64,000 nt of DNA from Vreelandella neptunia (GCF_022489065.1 NZ_JAKVTW010000003.1:62001-126000), one strand, 5' to 3'. Shown: positions 10,489 through 19,227, counted from the stretch's first letter. Notes: generated by a model from the letters alone, not told the origin. A program made the numbers and translations.

Positions 10489-12399
10489 ATGGATGTCGAG
10501 CTGTTAGAAATACGCCAGCATATGGGACGCTTTCCCCCTTTTGATGGGCTGTCGGATGATCTTCTAGATGCCATTGCTGAACAGGTGGAAGTGAGTTACT
10601 TCAAAACTGGCAGCACTATTTTAGCGCTAAACGATACCCTCAATGATCTCTGTTATATCCGCAGTGGGGCGGTGGAGGTTTACCGCAGCCAGGGGGAGTT
10701 ATATAACCGTTTAGGTGAAGGCGATATTTTCGGCCATTTCAGCCTACTGCGAAATCATAAAGTGCGGCTTCCAGCGAAGGCGATTGAAGATACCCTGATT
10801 TACTTTATCCCTAAAGCGGTCTTCCAAAGGCTGTGTGATGAGGATGAGCATTTTGCCGATTTTGTCGAGTTGGAGCGGCCACGGTTAGAAAGCGCCGCCG
10901 AGCAGCAAAAGAAATCCAACGACATGATGGTCACCCGGATACGCAAACTGCTAACCCGCTACCCGGTAATGGTCGAAACGACTACCAGCGTTCAGCACGC
11001 CGCGCAGCAGATGAGCGAAGCACAGGCCTCCGCGCTGCTGGTAATAAAAGAGGGTAGCGACAACCCACGCTACAGTTTTAAAGATAGCGAAGGCCAGACT
11101 TGGCAGATGTGCGGGATTTTAACCGACAGTGATTTTCGTACCCGCGTGGTGGCGGAAGGGCTATCGCCGCAAACCACGGTCGGCGAGGTGGTTTCCTCCA
11201 GGCTAATCACCGTGCAGTCGGACGCTTCTGTCTACGAAGCCATGCTGACGATGCTGCGCAGTAACGTGCATCACCTGCCCGTGCTCTATCGCCAGCGCCC
11301 GGTAGGCGTGGTGCACCTCTCCGATATTATCCGCTATGAGACCCATAGCGGCCTCTATTTGGTCAGCAATATCTTTAATCAGTCCAGCGCCCAGGGGCTG
11401 GCGCGCTTGGCACCGGATGTGCGCGCCGCCTTTGTACGCATGGTGCAAGAGGGCGCTAACTCGCAGATGGTGGGCAGTGCGCTCTCTACCATCGGTCGCA
11501 GTTTTACGCGACGGTTGCTGGAAATGGCTGAAGCAGAGCTCGGCCCTCCGCCGGTGCCTTACTGTTTTATGGTCAATGGCTCAATGGCACGCAATGAGCA
11601 GAGTATCGTGACTGACCAGGATAATGCGCTGATTCTCTCCGACGAGTTTGATCCTAAACTTCACGATGGGTATTTTTATGCCTTGGCAAAAATCGTTAGC
11701 GATGGCTTGGATGCCTGTGGCTATACCTACTGCAAAGGCGATGTGATGGCGACCAACGCTCAGTGGCGTCAGCCGCTCAGCGTTTGGAAAGACTATTTTA
11801 AGGATTGGATGGCCAACCCCACTCCTGAACGGCTACTGCACAGCTCGATTTTTTTCGACCTGGATAGCTGCTATGGCGAAGACCTCTTTGTGGAAACGCT
11901 GCAAGATTTGATTGCCGAGACAGCCCCCAAATCACCGCTTTTCTTAGCCGCCATGGCGCGCAATGCCTTAAATCGCACGCCACCGCTGGGGTTTTTCCGC
12001 ACCTTTGTGATGGAGCAGGATGGCAAGCACAATAACTCCATCAACCTGAAGCGCCGCGGCACGGCGCCAATGGTAGATTTGGTGCGGATTCATGCTTTGG
12101 CCTGCGGCTCCAAAGCGCAGAACTCCTTCCAGCGTTTGAATGACATCAGCAAGACCCAGCTCTTGGCGAATGGTATGAGTGACAAACTTAGCTATGCGTT
12201 TGAGTTTTTATGCATGTCGCGGCTGCGCCATCAAATGATTGATCTGCAAGAGGAGCGCCAGCCGGATAACAACATCGAGCCTGAAAACGTTGCCGACAGC
12301 GAACGCCACACCCTCAAAGACGCTTTCCAGGTGCTAAGCAACGCGCAAAAGTTTCTCAAATTCCGCTACCCCATGCCCGCTCAGCGGCAGGGGCGTTAA
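10489..12399 (+). CDS. cNMP-binding/CBS/DUF294 nucleotidyltransferase-like protein
   Basis: A 636-residue cytoplasmic protein of the putative signal-transduction family. In order: a cyclic-nucleotide-binding-like domain (about residues 10-125, with GEGDIFGHFSLL), a CBS pair (about 150-290, with LTDSDFRTRVVAEGLSP and VGVVHLSDIIRYE), a DUF294 nucleotidyltransferase-like domain (about 355-450, with NGSMARNEQSIVTDQDNAL, the GS...TDQDN pattern seen in GlnD), and the DUF294 C-terminal helical domain to about 620. It may sense an adenine nucleotide and modify a partner; neither is known. The start at 10489 has AAGGAG before it. The exonuclease gene begins one base after its stop. Confidence 0.93.
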   Translation: MDVELLEIRQHMGRFPPFDGLSDDLLDAIAEQVEVSYFKTGSTILALNDTLNDLCYIRSGAVEVYRSQGELYNRLGEGDIFGHFSLLRNHKVRLPAKAIEDTLIYFIPKAVFQRLCDEDEHFADFVELERPRLESAAEQQKKSNDMMVTRIRKLLTRYPVMVETTTSVQHAAQQMSEAQASALLVIKEGSDNPRYSFKDSEGQTWQMCGILTDSDFRTRVVAEGLSPQTTVGEVVSSRLITVQSDASVYEAMLTMLRSNVHHLPVLYRQRPVGVVHLSDIIRYETHSGLYLVSNIFNQSSAQGLARLAPDVRAAFVRMVQEGANSQMVGSALSTIGRSFTRRLLEMAEAELGPPPVPYCFMVNGSMARNEQSIVTDQDNALILSDEFDPKLHDGYFYALAKIVSDGLDACGYTYCKGDVMATNAQWRQPLSVWKDYFKDWMANPTPERLLHSSIFFDLDSCYGEDLFVETLQDLIAETAPKSPLFLAAMARNALNRTPPLGFFRTFVMEQDGKHNNSINLKRRGTAPMVDLVRIHALACGSKAQNSFQRLNDISKTQLLANGMSDKLSYAFEFLCMSRLRHQMIDLQEERQPDNNIEPENVADSERHTLKDAFQVLSNAQKFLKFRYPMPAQRQGR

Positions 12400-12400
12400 G

Positions 12401-13126
12401 ATGTTTGGTATACGCCCACGTCAAAAAATTACCCTGGCCGACTGGAAGGGCTATATGGCCCAGCGGGCACAGCAGGCTAAAAATCCCAGCATCCAACAAT
12501 TTTTTGGGACGCCGCTGCCTGATCCTGACACTCCGATTTCCGAGGTGCCTATGGTGGCGCTGGATATGGAGACAACCGGGCTGGATGAGCGGCGACACGC
12601 GATTGTCAGTATTGGTGTCGTACCCTTCACGTTAAGCCGCATTAAGTTGGCCGAGCGGCGCTATTGGGTGGTCAAACCGCCCAGGCCACTTGATGAGGCC
12701 TCGATTGCTTTCCATCATATTACTCATTCTGAGATCGCCCAGGCACCAGACTTAGAGGCGATCCTGGACGATCTACTGGCCCAGTTAGCGGGCTGCTTAG
12801 TGGTGGTCCACTTTCGTAATATTGAGCGCCCCTTTTTGGATGCCGCTGTCAAAGCCCGGCGTGGGGAAGGCGTGCTGTTTCCGATGATCGATACCATGTC
12901 GCTGGAGGCGCGGATGCACCGCCAAACTCTATGGGCGCGTTTTCGTCGCTGGTTGGGCCGCCCACCGGTTTCCATAAGATTGCACGCAAGCCGCGAACGC
13001 TATGGGTTACCTGCCTATCAAGGCCATCATGCCCTCGTCGATGCGCTGGCAACCGCAGAGCTATTACAAGCGCAAATTGCCACCCACTATCGGCCCGGCA
13101 CACCGCTAAAAGATATATGGTGTTAA
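12401..13126 (+). CDS. DnaQ-like 3'-5' exonuclease
   Basis: A 241-residue DEDDh-family exonuclease, similar to the proofreading subunit of DNA polymerase III but with its own N-terminal 45 residues. Motif I is D55-M-E57 (ALDMETTGL), motif III is H209 to D214 (HHALVDA). Motif II reads VVHFRNIERPFLD, where E142 stands at the place where the second acidic residue is usually Asp, and the usual HN pair is spread out. It is almost certainly translated together with the preceding DUF294 gene (one base between them), a pairing I recall from other gammaproteobacteria, often close to acetate-metabolism genes. Confidence 0.9.
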   Translation: MFGIRPRQKITLADWKGYMAQRAQQAKNPSIQQFFGTPLPDPDTPISEVPMVALDMETTGLDERRHAIVSIGVVPFTLSRIKLAERRYWVVKPPRPLDEASIAFHHITHSEIAQAPDLEAILDDLLAQLAGCLVVVHFRNIERPFLDAAVKARRGEGVLFPMIDTMSLEARMHRQTLWARFRRWLGRPPVSIRLHASRERYGLPAYQGHHALVDALATAELLQAQIATHYRPGTPLKDIWC

Positions 13127-13130
13127 AGCT

Positions 13131-13175
13131 ATAAAACAAAAAAAACGGGCAACCCAATGTGTGAGTTGCCCGTTT
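13131..13175 (-). terminator. Terminator for the BCCT gene (minus strand)
   Basis: An 11-bp stem (AAACGGGCAAC and its complement, loop about 12 bases) is followed on the minus strand by a run of eight T residues. It also closes the plus-strand exonuclease transcript, though with no T tract on that side. Confidence 0.85.
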
Positions 13176-13205
13176 GCGTACTCGCTAGCTAAGCCAAAAT
13201 GCGTT

Positions 13206-14846
13206 TCATACCGCTTTTGGCTCGCTCATTAACCCTTTTACGATGGCATAACACGCCACCAGCAAAATGATGGTGAATGGGAAGCCCGTAGAAACGGCCA
13301 TAGTCTGTAGTGCCGTTAGACCGCCGCCTAATAGCAGTGCAATCGCAATAGCGCCTTCAATGATTGCCCAGAACACGCGCTGAGGCTTAGGTGCATCGAC
13401 CTTGCCACCGGCGGTAATCGAATCGATAACCAGCGAGCCTGAGTCAGAGGAGGTTACGAAGAAGATAATCACCAGGATGATCGCGATGAACGAGGTGATT
13501 TGTGACAGCGGCAACTGCTCCAGCATGATGAAGAGCTGCAGGTCGACACCTGCGTCACGCACGGCTTCAATACCCTGGCTGACATATTGATCAATGGCGG
13601 TACCGCCGAAAGTGGTCATCCACAATACCGACACCACAGAAGGCACGATCAGTACAGATATAAGGAATTCACGAACGGTACGACCACGGGATACCCGGGC
13701 TATAAACATACCGACATACGGAGACCAGGAGATCCACCATGCCCAGTAGAAGGCCGTCCAGCCTTGGCTGAAGTTGGCATCTTCACGGCCGAAAGGATTC
13801 GACAGCGCAGGTAAGTGAACGAAATAGTTGAGCAAGTTCTCAAAGAAGCCGGTCGCGATGAGCATGGTGGGGCCAACCGCGATCACAAAGAACAGCAGCA
13901 GCGCCGCCATAGCAATGTTGATCTTGGATAGCAACTGCACACCCTTATCAACGCCCGCCATAATCGAGCCAATAGCGATAACCGTGATACCCATGATCAG
14001 TAGAATCATGGTGATGTCACTTTCTGGCGCGCCAAACAGATACGTCAAACCGGCAGCCGCTTGAGTAGCCCCTAGCCCTAATGAAGTTGCTAGGCCAAAC
14101 AGCGTGGCAAACACGGCAAGAATATCAATTAAGTGACCCGGCCAGCCCCAAACGCGCTCACCCAAGATTGGGTAGAACACCGAACGCATTGAAAGCGGCA
14201 AACCCTTATTGAACGAGAAGAGTGCTAACGATAGTGCGACGACCGCGTAAATTGCCCAGGGGTGTAGACCCCAATGGAAAATAGTGGCTGCCATGCCCAG
14301 CGCTGCTGCACCCGCGGTATCACCTTCGGCTCCACCTAGCGGAGCCCAGCTGCCACCGTCAAGGGAGGTGCCAAAGTGGGTCAAAGGTTCATTAACGCCA
14401 AAGAACATCAGGCCAATGCCCATGCCTGCGGCAAACAGCATCGAGAACCAACCCATATAGGTAAAATCGGGCTTGGCATCGGCGCCACCAATGCGGATTT
14501 TACCTAATGGTGAGAAAATCAGGCCCACACATAAAATAACGAAAATATTGGCGGCTGAAATAAAGAACCAAGCTAGATTGCCGGTCAAGAAGCCGAAAAT
14601 AGCGTCGTAAATAGGCGCAATCGTTTCTTGCAACGCTAGCGTCATTATTACAAACAGCAACACCACAATAGCTGAAATCGTAAATACCTTGCCGTGCAGG
14701 TCTAAATTTAAACCCATGGTATTTGTGGTGATATTGTCTTGGCCGATTACATAATCGGTATCAATCAGATTCGCCGGGCCATCTGGAGCAGGAATGCCCT
14801 CAGAGACCGGCTCTTCAGGGGGACGTTTGTCGTCGTGGTTATCCAC
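13206..14846 (-). CDS. BCCT-family betaine/choline/carnitine transporter
   Basis: A 546-residue secondary transporter of the betaine-choline-carnitine family, importing a quaternary ammonium osmoprotectant with Na+ or H+. It has about 12 membrane helices, the glycine-rich segment MLFAAGMGIGLMFFGVNEP, and the family signature around helix 8 (TAFYWAWWISWSPYVGMFIARVSRGRTVREF). The first 50 residues are a hydrophilic acidic extension. It lies downstream of the proVWX-like operon in the same direction but with about 230 bases between, holding inverted repeats and presumably its own promoter. The exact substrate cannot be fixed by sequence. Confidence 0.93.
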   Translation of the reverse strand: MDNHDDKRPPEEPVSEGIPAPDGPANLIDTDYVIGQDNITTNTMGLNLDLHGKVFTISAIVVLLFVIMTLALQETIAPIYDAIFGFLTGNLAWFFISAANIFVILCVGLIFSPLGKIRIGGADAKPDFTYMGWFSMLFAAGMGIGLMFFGVNEPLTHFGTSLDGGSWAPLGGAEGDTAGAAALGMAATIFHWGLHPWAIYAVVALSLALFSFNKGLPLSMRSVFYPILGERVWGWPGHLIDILAVFATLFGLATSLGLGATQAAAGLTYLFGAPESDITMILLIMGITVIAIGSIMAGVDKGVQLLSKINIAMAALLLFFVIAVGPTMLIATGFFENLLNYFVHLPALSNPFGREDANFSQGWTAFYWAWWISWSPYVGMFIARVSRGRTVREFLISVLIVPSVVSVLWMTTFGGTAIDQYVSQGIEAVRDAGVDLQLFIMLEQLPLSQITSFIAIILVIIFFVTSSDSGSLVIDSITAGGKVDAPKPQRVFWAIIEGAIAIALLLGGGLTALQTMAVSTGFPFTIILLVACYAIVKGLMSEPKAV

Positions 14847-15000
14847 TGGAGCCTCTCTACTTCGATCAAGATGTTTCGATCAAAAAATGTTGAACAGAAA
14901 CCAAGATGTGGTTTTCAACCAGCATTGCATGGCGTGCATTAAGGCGCACACAATAGCAAAACGGCTGGAACTGTGTTCAACGCATTGTGAACCATCGGGC

Positions 15001-15031
15001 TTATAGTACTGATCAAAAACAGTACTTATAA
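15001..15031. repeat. Imperfect palindrome upstream of the BCCT gene
   Basis: The arms TTATAGTACTG and CAGTACTTATAA pair with one bulged base around an eight-base A-rich centre. It may be an operator for the BCCT promoter or a second hairpin closing the proVWX transcript. Confidence 0.5.
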
Positions 15032-15036
15032 CGACA

Positions 15037-15058
15037 ACAGAGGGCCTAAGCCCCCTGT
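15037..15058 (-). terminator. Hairpin after the proX-like gene
   Basis: On the minus strand ACAGGGGGC pairs with GCCCTCTGT (one G-U pair), 22 bases after the stop of the binding-protein gene. There is no long T tract, so it may terminate weakly or protect the 3' end of the message. Confidence 0.5.
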
Positions 15059-15079
15059 CATCGTATTTGCACGAGTAGT

Positions 15080-15955
15080 TTAGCTGTCAAGCCACTGCTC
15101 AACCACGTCTTGGTTATCCTCTACCCACTGCTTAGCGTTTTCGTAGGGGTCGCTGCCGTCTTCCTGGTTCATGAGCATAACTTCACCCATTTGCTCAGGC
15201 GTCCATTCGAAAGCGTCGAGAATGGCATAGGCTTCCGGCATGTCATCTTCCAGGCCTTCACGAACTGCGGTATGGATCTGCTCCGCACCACCGTAGACAT
15301 TTTCAGGATCGTCTAGGTATTTGAGGTCAAAGCGGGCGAACATCCAGTGAGGCGTCCAGCCGGTCACAACGACGTTCTCTTCGTTAGTAATGGCGCTCGA
15401 CAGTGCCGCCGTCATAGTGGCACCACTACCGCTGCGCAGATCCAGCTCAAGGTCATAGGTATCCACAACCTCTTCAGTGAGGCTCATTAAGCCAGCACCG
15501 GGGTCAATACCGATAATCTCGCCATTAAAGCTGTCGGCGTTATCGTTGAGGTCAGCAATAGAATCGACGTCGGTGTACTCAGGAACAACGAGACCCAGTT
15601 TGGTGCCGTCAAGGTTAGGGCCAAGGTCTTCGATGCTATCACCCAAGCGTTCCATGTAATCAGCATGGGTGGTGGGCAGCCAGGCGGCCACAATAGCATC
15701 CGCATCGCCAGAGGAGAGCGCTTGGAACATGGCAGCGGCGGAAAGTGAGGTGAGATCAACCTCATAACCTGCTTGTTCCAACACCGCGGCAATCACGTTG
15801 GTAGAAGCGACTTCAGATGACCACTCCACGTAGGCTAGATTAATCGGGCCTTTCTCTTCTTCGGCCTGCGCCGCGCTGCTGACAGCTACACCAGCACCCG
15901 CTAGCAGTGCCAGTGACGCAAGACGGATACGGAGGTTCAATGTGCGATGTTTCAT
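15080..15955 (-). CDS. proX: Glycine betaine-type ABC transporter substrate-binding protein
   Basis: A 291-residue periplasmic binding protein of the OpuAC/ProX family. A signal peptide covers residues 1-31 (AQA cleavage), and tryptophans that could form the aromatic cage for a trimethylammonium group occur in YVEWSS, VAAWLPTTH and VTGWTPHWMF. The mature chain is strongly acidic, as expected for a periplasmic protein of a salt-tolerant organism. It is the last gene of the proV-proW-proX order; 132 bases and a terminator-like hairpin separate it from proW, and it has a strong ribosome-binding site (GGGAGAAAG). Substrate could be glycine betaine, proline betaine or choline. Confidence 0.9.
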   Translation of the reverse strand: MKHRTLNLRIRLASLALLAGAGVAVSSAAQAEEEKGPINLAYVEWSSEVASTNVIAAVLEQAGYEVDLTSLSAAAMFQALSSGDADAIVAAWLPTTHADYMERLGDSIEDLGPNLDGTKLGLVVPEYTDVDSIADLNDNADSFNGEIIGIDPGAGLMSLTEEVVDTYDLELDLRSGSGATMTAALSSAITNEENVVVTGWTPHWMFARFDLKYLDDPENVYGGAEQIHTAVREGLEDDMPEAYAILDAFEWTPEQMGEVMLMNQEDGSDPYENAKQWVEDNQDVVEQWLDS

Positions 15956-16032
15956 TCACTTTCTCCCTTGGGTATAAAATTATTAATGTACACAGCTTAA
16001 AAACATAGCAGCTGCAAAAACAGCATGATGAG

Positions 16033-16074
16033 CAAAAAGCGACTTAGCAAGCGTATGGCTCAACGCAGTCGCTT
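16033..16074 (-). terminator. Terminator-like hairpin between proW and proX
   Basis: On the minus strand AAGCGACT(GCGT) pairs with (ACGC)...AGTCGCTT, giving two stem blocks with an internal bulge, followed by five T residues. It starts 13 bases after the proW stop. It is likely a partial terminator or processing site. Confidence 0.65.
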
Positions 16075-16087
16075 CTGCTGTGTTGCT

Positions 16088-16918
16088 TTATTGCCGTGTT
16101 TTTCTGAGCGACTGGGTTAAGCGATCAAGCAGCATGGCCAGAATGACGACCGCAATGCCCGCCTCAAAACCATCACCAGGGCGCAGACGTTGTATAGCGC
16201 GCCATACTTCGCTGCCTAGCCCATCGGCGCCGATCATGGCAGCAATGACCACCATGGAGAGGGCAAGCATAATAGTCTGGTTGATGCCGGCCATGACCGT
16301 GGGTAGTGAGAGCGGCAACTGCACTTTGAACAGTTTCTGTCCCCGCGTGGCGCCGTATGCATCGGCAGCTTCGATTAGCTCCACTGGAACCTGACGGATA
16401 CCCAGTGTGGTAAAGCGAATCGCCGGGGGCATCGAAAAGATCACCGTGGCAAAAATTGCTGACACCGAGCCAATACCGAAAAACGGAATGGCAGGAATCA
16501 GATAAACGAATGCCGGCATGGTCTGCATAAAGTCTAGTATCGGCATAATGACCCGGTAAAGCCGATTGGAGAGGGCCGCAGCAATGCCGACAGGTAACGC
16601 AATGACCACCGCCACCATGGTAGCGAACACCACCAGCGTGAGCGTCTCGATCATTGGGTTCCAGAGGCCCAGGTTCCAAATCAGTGCCAAACCGGCGACG
16701 GCGCCGATGGCTAACCTAGGGCCCGCCAGTTTCCAGCATAGTAGTGCTATCAAACCGAGCAGTGCCCACTCAGGCAGCCACATTAAGCTGTCGTTGAGTA
16801 CATCAATGCCGGTTTGCGTAAAGCGAGAGATGCCTCGGGTAACCAAAGAGTATTCGCTGGTCAACCAAGTCAGGCCGCTTTCGATCCAATCACCTAGCGG
16901 GATGCGTGGGATATCCAT
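16088..16918 (-). CDS. proW: Glycine betaine-type ABC transporter permease
   Basis: A 276-residue inner-membrane permease of the ProW type with about six to seven helices and the coupling-helix motif of binding-protein-dependent permeases (ELIEAADAYGATRGQKLFKVQLPLSLPTVMAG). It forms the channel for the ProV ATPase and ProX binding protein. Its ATG overlaps the proV stop by one base (TAATG), indicating translational coupling. The N-terminus (IPLGDWIESGLTWLT) is like E. coli ProW but shorter. Confidence 0.93.
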   Translation of the reverse strand: MDIPRIPLGDWIESGLTWLTSEYSLVTRGISRFTQTGIDVLNDSLMWLPEWALLGLIALLCWKLAGPRLAIGAVAGLALIWNLGLWNPMIETLTLVVFATMVAVVIALPVGIAAALSNRLYRVIMPILDFMQTMPAFVYLIPAIPFFGIGSVSAIFATVIFSMPPAIRFTTLGIRQVPVELIEAADAYGATRGQKLFKVQLPLSLPTVMAGINQTIMLALSMVVIAAMIGADGLGSEVWRAIQRLRPGDGFEAGIAVVILAMLLDRLTQSLRKTRQ

Positions 16919-18120
16919 TATTGCTCTCCTGCCCGTGCCAGTTCATCGAGTACTGCGCCTTTAACCACCACCCCAAGCAGTTGTTCCTGCTTATCAATCA
17001 CGGCGATAGGGAAGCTTTTTTCACTAAACATGGCAAACAGGTTATGCAGCGGTTCATCCATAGGGACTTTGCGAAAATCCTGGGTTAAATAGGGGATAAT
17101 TGAATCAGCCCCCTCTTCAATTGCCCGACTGGCGGCGTCCACTTCCAGTAGTCCGAGCAGACAGCGATCGCGATCAACTACATAGATAGAGTCGATAGTG
17201 TGGTCGCGCATGCGGTGAAGTGCCGTACGTGGCCCATCGCTTTCGCGGGCGGTGGTGCGTAGTGGGCGCATGGCGCTCTCGGCGGTCAGAATACGTGACC
17301 GATCAACCCCTTCGATAAAGCGCCGCACGTAATCATCGGCAGGCTTTGTCAGAATCTCTTCTGGCGTGCCGATCTGTACCACTTCTCCATCTTTTAGCAG
17401 CACGATGCGGTCGCCAATGTTAAGCGCCTCATCCAGATCATGGGTGATAAAGACGGTGGTCTTTTGCATTTTCGACTGCAGTTGTAAAAGCTCTTGCTGC
17501 ATGTCTTTGCGAATTAGCGGGTCGAGTGCGGAGAAGGCTTCATCCATTAATAGCACGGTGGCATCGTTGGCCAGCGCGCGGGCCAGGCCGACCCGCTGCT
17601 GCATGCCGCCGGAAAGTTGATTTGGGTAGGCGTCTTCCCAGCCCTCCAAGCCAACCTGCTTCAGCGAATCATGCGCAATCTTGTGTCGTTCTGCTTTCTC
17701 TACGCCGCGAATTTCCAAACCGAACTCGGCGTTTTGCTGCACAGTGCGGTGAGGAAATAGCGCGAAGTTCTGAAACACCATAGAGAAGTGGCGACGACGA
17801 CACTCAAGCAGAGCTTTCTCTTTCAGCGTCGGAATGTTTTCGCCATCAATGACGATCTCGCCTTCGGTGGTCTCTATAAGGCGATTAAGGCAGCGAATCA
17901 ACGTCGATTTTCCCGACCCCGATAGGCCCATTATGACCAGCAGCTCACCTTCGTAAACATCAAACGATATATTCGATAGTCCCAGCGTCTGGCCTGTTTT
18001 CTCCAAAATTTCAGGGCGCTTCATTCCCTGGTTACGCAGTTCGATGGCTTTTTGTGGGTGCTTACCAAAGACTTTACTTAATCCGCGCACTTTAATTTTG
18101 ACGGGTCGTGTCTCGTCCAT
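16918..18120 (-). CDS. proV: Glycine betaine-type ABC transporter ATPase with CBS pair
   Basis: A 400-residue ATPase of the quaternary-amine uptake group. Walker A is GLSGSGKST (residues 65-73), signature LSGGMQQRVGLARALA, Walker B VLLMDEAFSALD. The C-terminal part from about residue 280 holds two CBS motifs (TIDSIYVVDRDRCLLGLL; FPIAVIDKQEQLLGVV), which in OpuA-type systems sense ionic strength at the membrane. The first 45 residues carry the family segment GLSKVFGKHPQKAIEL. It is the first gene of the operon, 95 bases downstream of a sigma-70-like promoter. Confidence 0.94.
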   Translation of the reverse strand: MDETRPVKIKVRGLSKVFGKHPQKAIELRNQGMKRPEILEKTGQTLGLSNISFDVYEGELLVIMGLSGSGKSTLIRCLNRLIETTEGEIVIDGENIPTLKEKALLECRRRHFSMVFQNFALFPHRTVQQNAEFGLEIRGVEKAERHKIAHDSLKQVGLEGWEDAYPNQLSGGMQQRVGLARALANDATVLLMDEAFSALDPLIRKDMQQELLQLQSKMQKTTVFITHDLDEALNIGDRIVLLKDGEVVQIGTPEEILTKPADDYVRRFIEGVDRSRILTAESAMRPLRTTARESDGPRTALHRMRDHTIDSIYVVDRDRCLLGLLEVDAASRAIEEGADSIIPYLTQDFRKVPMDEPLHNLFAMFSEKSFPIAVIDKQEQLLGVVVKGAVLDELARAGEQ

Positions 18121-18542
18121 CGGCGATGCCTTTTTAGTGAGAGGAATGGGCGTGTGTCGTTGCTACGCCATTCATAAAGAAATAAGAGCTTGAGTTGGAT
18201 AATTTATTAAAAATTATTATACATAGGTAGGGCCTGTGTGTCACAACGGCTCGCTCAACGGGGCAATTAACGCCACATGTGTCATTTTTTACCCACTAGA
18301 ATTTATATGATGGAGCGTTTTGTACGCGCACGTTTTGTTTTTTATGATAATGATTTAATTGATATTTTTATTATTTATGCTGTATTGGCACAGGAAGTGA
18401 ATGTGATCTATGTAATTACCTCAATCTCGAAAATATGATTGATGAGTAAATAAGTTGTGTAACGAAGGAAGAGTAGCCAAGTCGTCATTTAAGTAATTTG
18501 ATGTTGAAGATATTAACGGTGCCAGTAATGGAGGTGGGTATT
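18121..18542. other. AT-rich divergent regulatory region
   Basis: A 420-base stretch without a coding frame I trust. The left part holds the proV promoter described separately. The right two thirds are very AT-rich, with runs of T and A and several TATAAT-like words (for example TTTATGATAATG near 18340), as expected for promoters of the lipoprotein gene. No clear palindromic operator was found. Confidence 0.6.
18216..18244 (-). promoter_or_regulatory. Sigma-70-type promoter for proVWX
   Basis: On the minus strand GTGACA (-35, five of six matches) is followed by exactly 17 bases and a consensus TATAAT (-10, at 18216-18221). The predicted transcript starts about 90 bases before the proV ATG. 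Confidence 0.75.
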
Positions 18543-19001
18543 ATGGATAATCAACATAACCACATTGAACATCAGCAAATTTCCAAACGCCCACGTTGGT
18601 TAACGCTGTGCATGATGGCCACAGCGGCAAGCGTCATCGTATTAGCTGGTTGTGGCGACAATGAAGAAACTGCTCCCCCCGCTGAGGAGACTTCGCCACT
18701 AGAGCAGGATGCAACTACCCAGCCCGAATCGACGATGAGTCAAGAGCCAGCAATGGAGCAAGACCCTGGTTTACCTGAAGAGTCAGGTTCACAAGGTTCG
18801 ATGTCTCAAGATGCGATGACTCAAGAGAATGGCACCACTTCTGGCGAACCTATGACTGGTCAGGATATGCCCGAAGACACCATGGATGAGCCTGTAGAAG
18901 GTACCATGGATCCAGATGACGAAGCTGGTTTTGGTGAGGGCACTGACCCAATGCCTGGCACCGACAGTGAAGATGACGAGAATTCGAGCTCTGCTCAGTG
19001 A
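18543..19001 (+). CDS. Acidic, Met/Gln/Glu-rich lipoprotein
   Basis: A 152-residue protein of no family I recognise. The ATG at 18543 is chosen because GGAGGTGGG lies just upstream; longer frames start at poor codons. Residues 16-36 form a lipoprotein signal with lipobox L34-A-G-C37, so it should be lipidated and, with GD following Cys, might stay on the inner membrane. The rest is low-complexity and strongly acidic, with repeats of short QEP/DQM/TMDxP-like blocks (MSQEPAMEQDPG, MSQDAMTQENG, MTGQDMPEDTMDEP). It is probably disordered. It may be linked to envelope stress or salt, but only from its position beside proVWX. Confidence 0.8.
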   Translation: MDNQHNHIEHQQISKRPRWLTLCMMATAASVIVLAGCGDNEETAPPAEETSPLEQDATTQPESTMSQEPAMEQDPGLPEESGSQGSMSQDAMTQENGTTSGEPMTGQDMPEDTMDEPVEGTMDPDDEAGFGEGTDPMPGTDSEDDENSSSAQ

Positions 19002-19138
19002 AGTATGCATGACACGTATTGAGCATGTATTGCGCCAATACTGAGGCCAATACCGAGTTAGTACCGCTCCCTACGATGGTAAGTCGCATCAGCTGTCTGT
19101 TCCCTGCGGCTGCTCCACACGATTTACCATCCTTTTCG

Positions 19139-19163
19139 CCCCCGCGCCCGCGGGGGTTTTTTT
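19139..19163 (+). terminator. Rho-independent terminator after the lipoprotein gene
   Basis: CCCCCGC pairs with GCGGGGG around a GCCC loop and runs into seven T residues. Confidence 0.9.
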
Positions 19164-19227
19164 GTCTTGCGTTTGGCCCTCTAGCAAGTCAGTTTTAGAA
19201 GGCTGTTTTAGTTATTCCTGATTGTGC

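Noticed and set aside
10362..10544. A 60-codon plus-strand frame with a hydrophobic start (MILFAMLALIVCFGVYLP)
   Set aside because: It overlaps the start of the DUF294 gene in another frame and follows a terminator directly with no ribosome-binding site; a leader peptide is possible but not supported.
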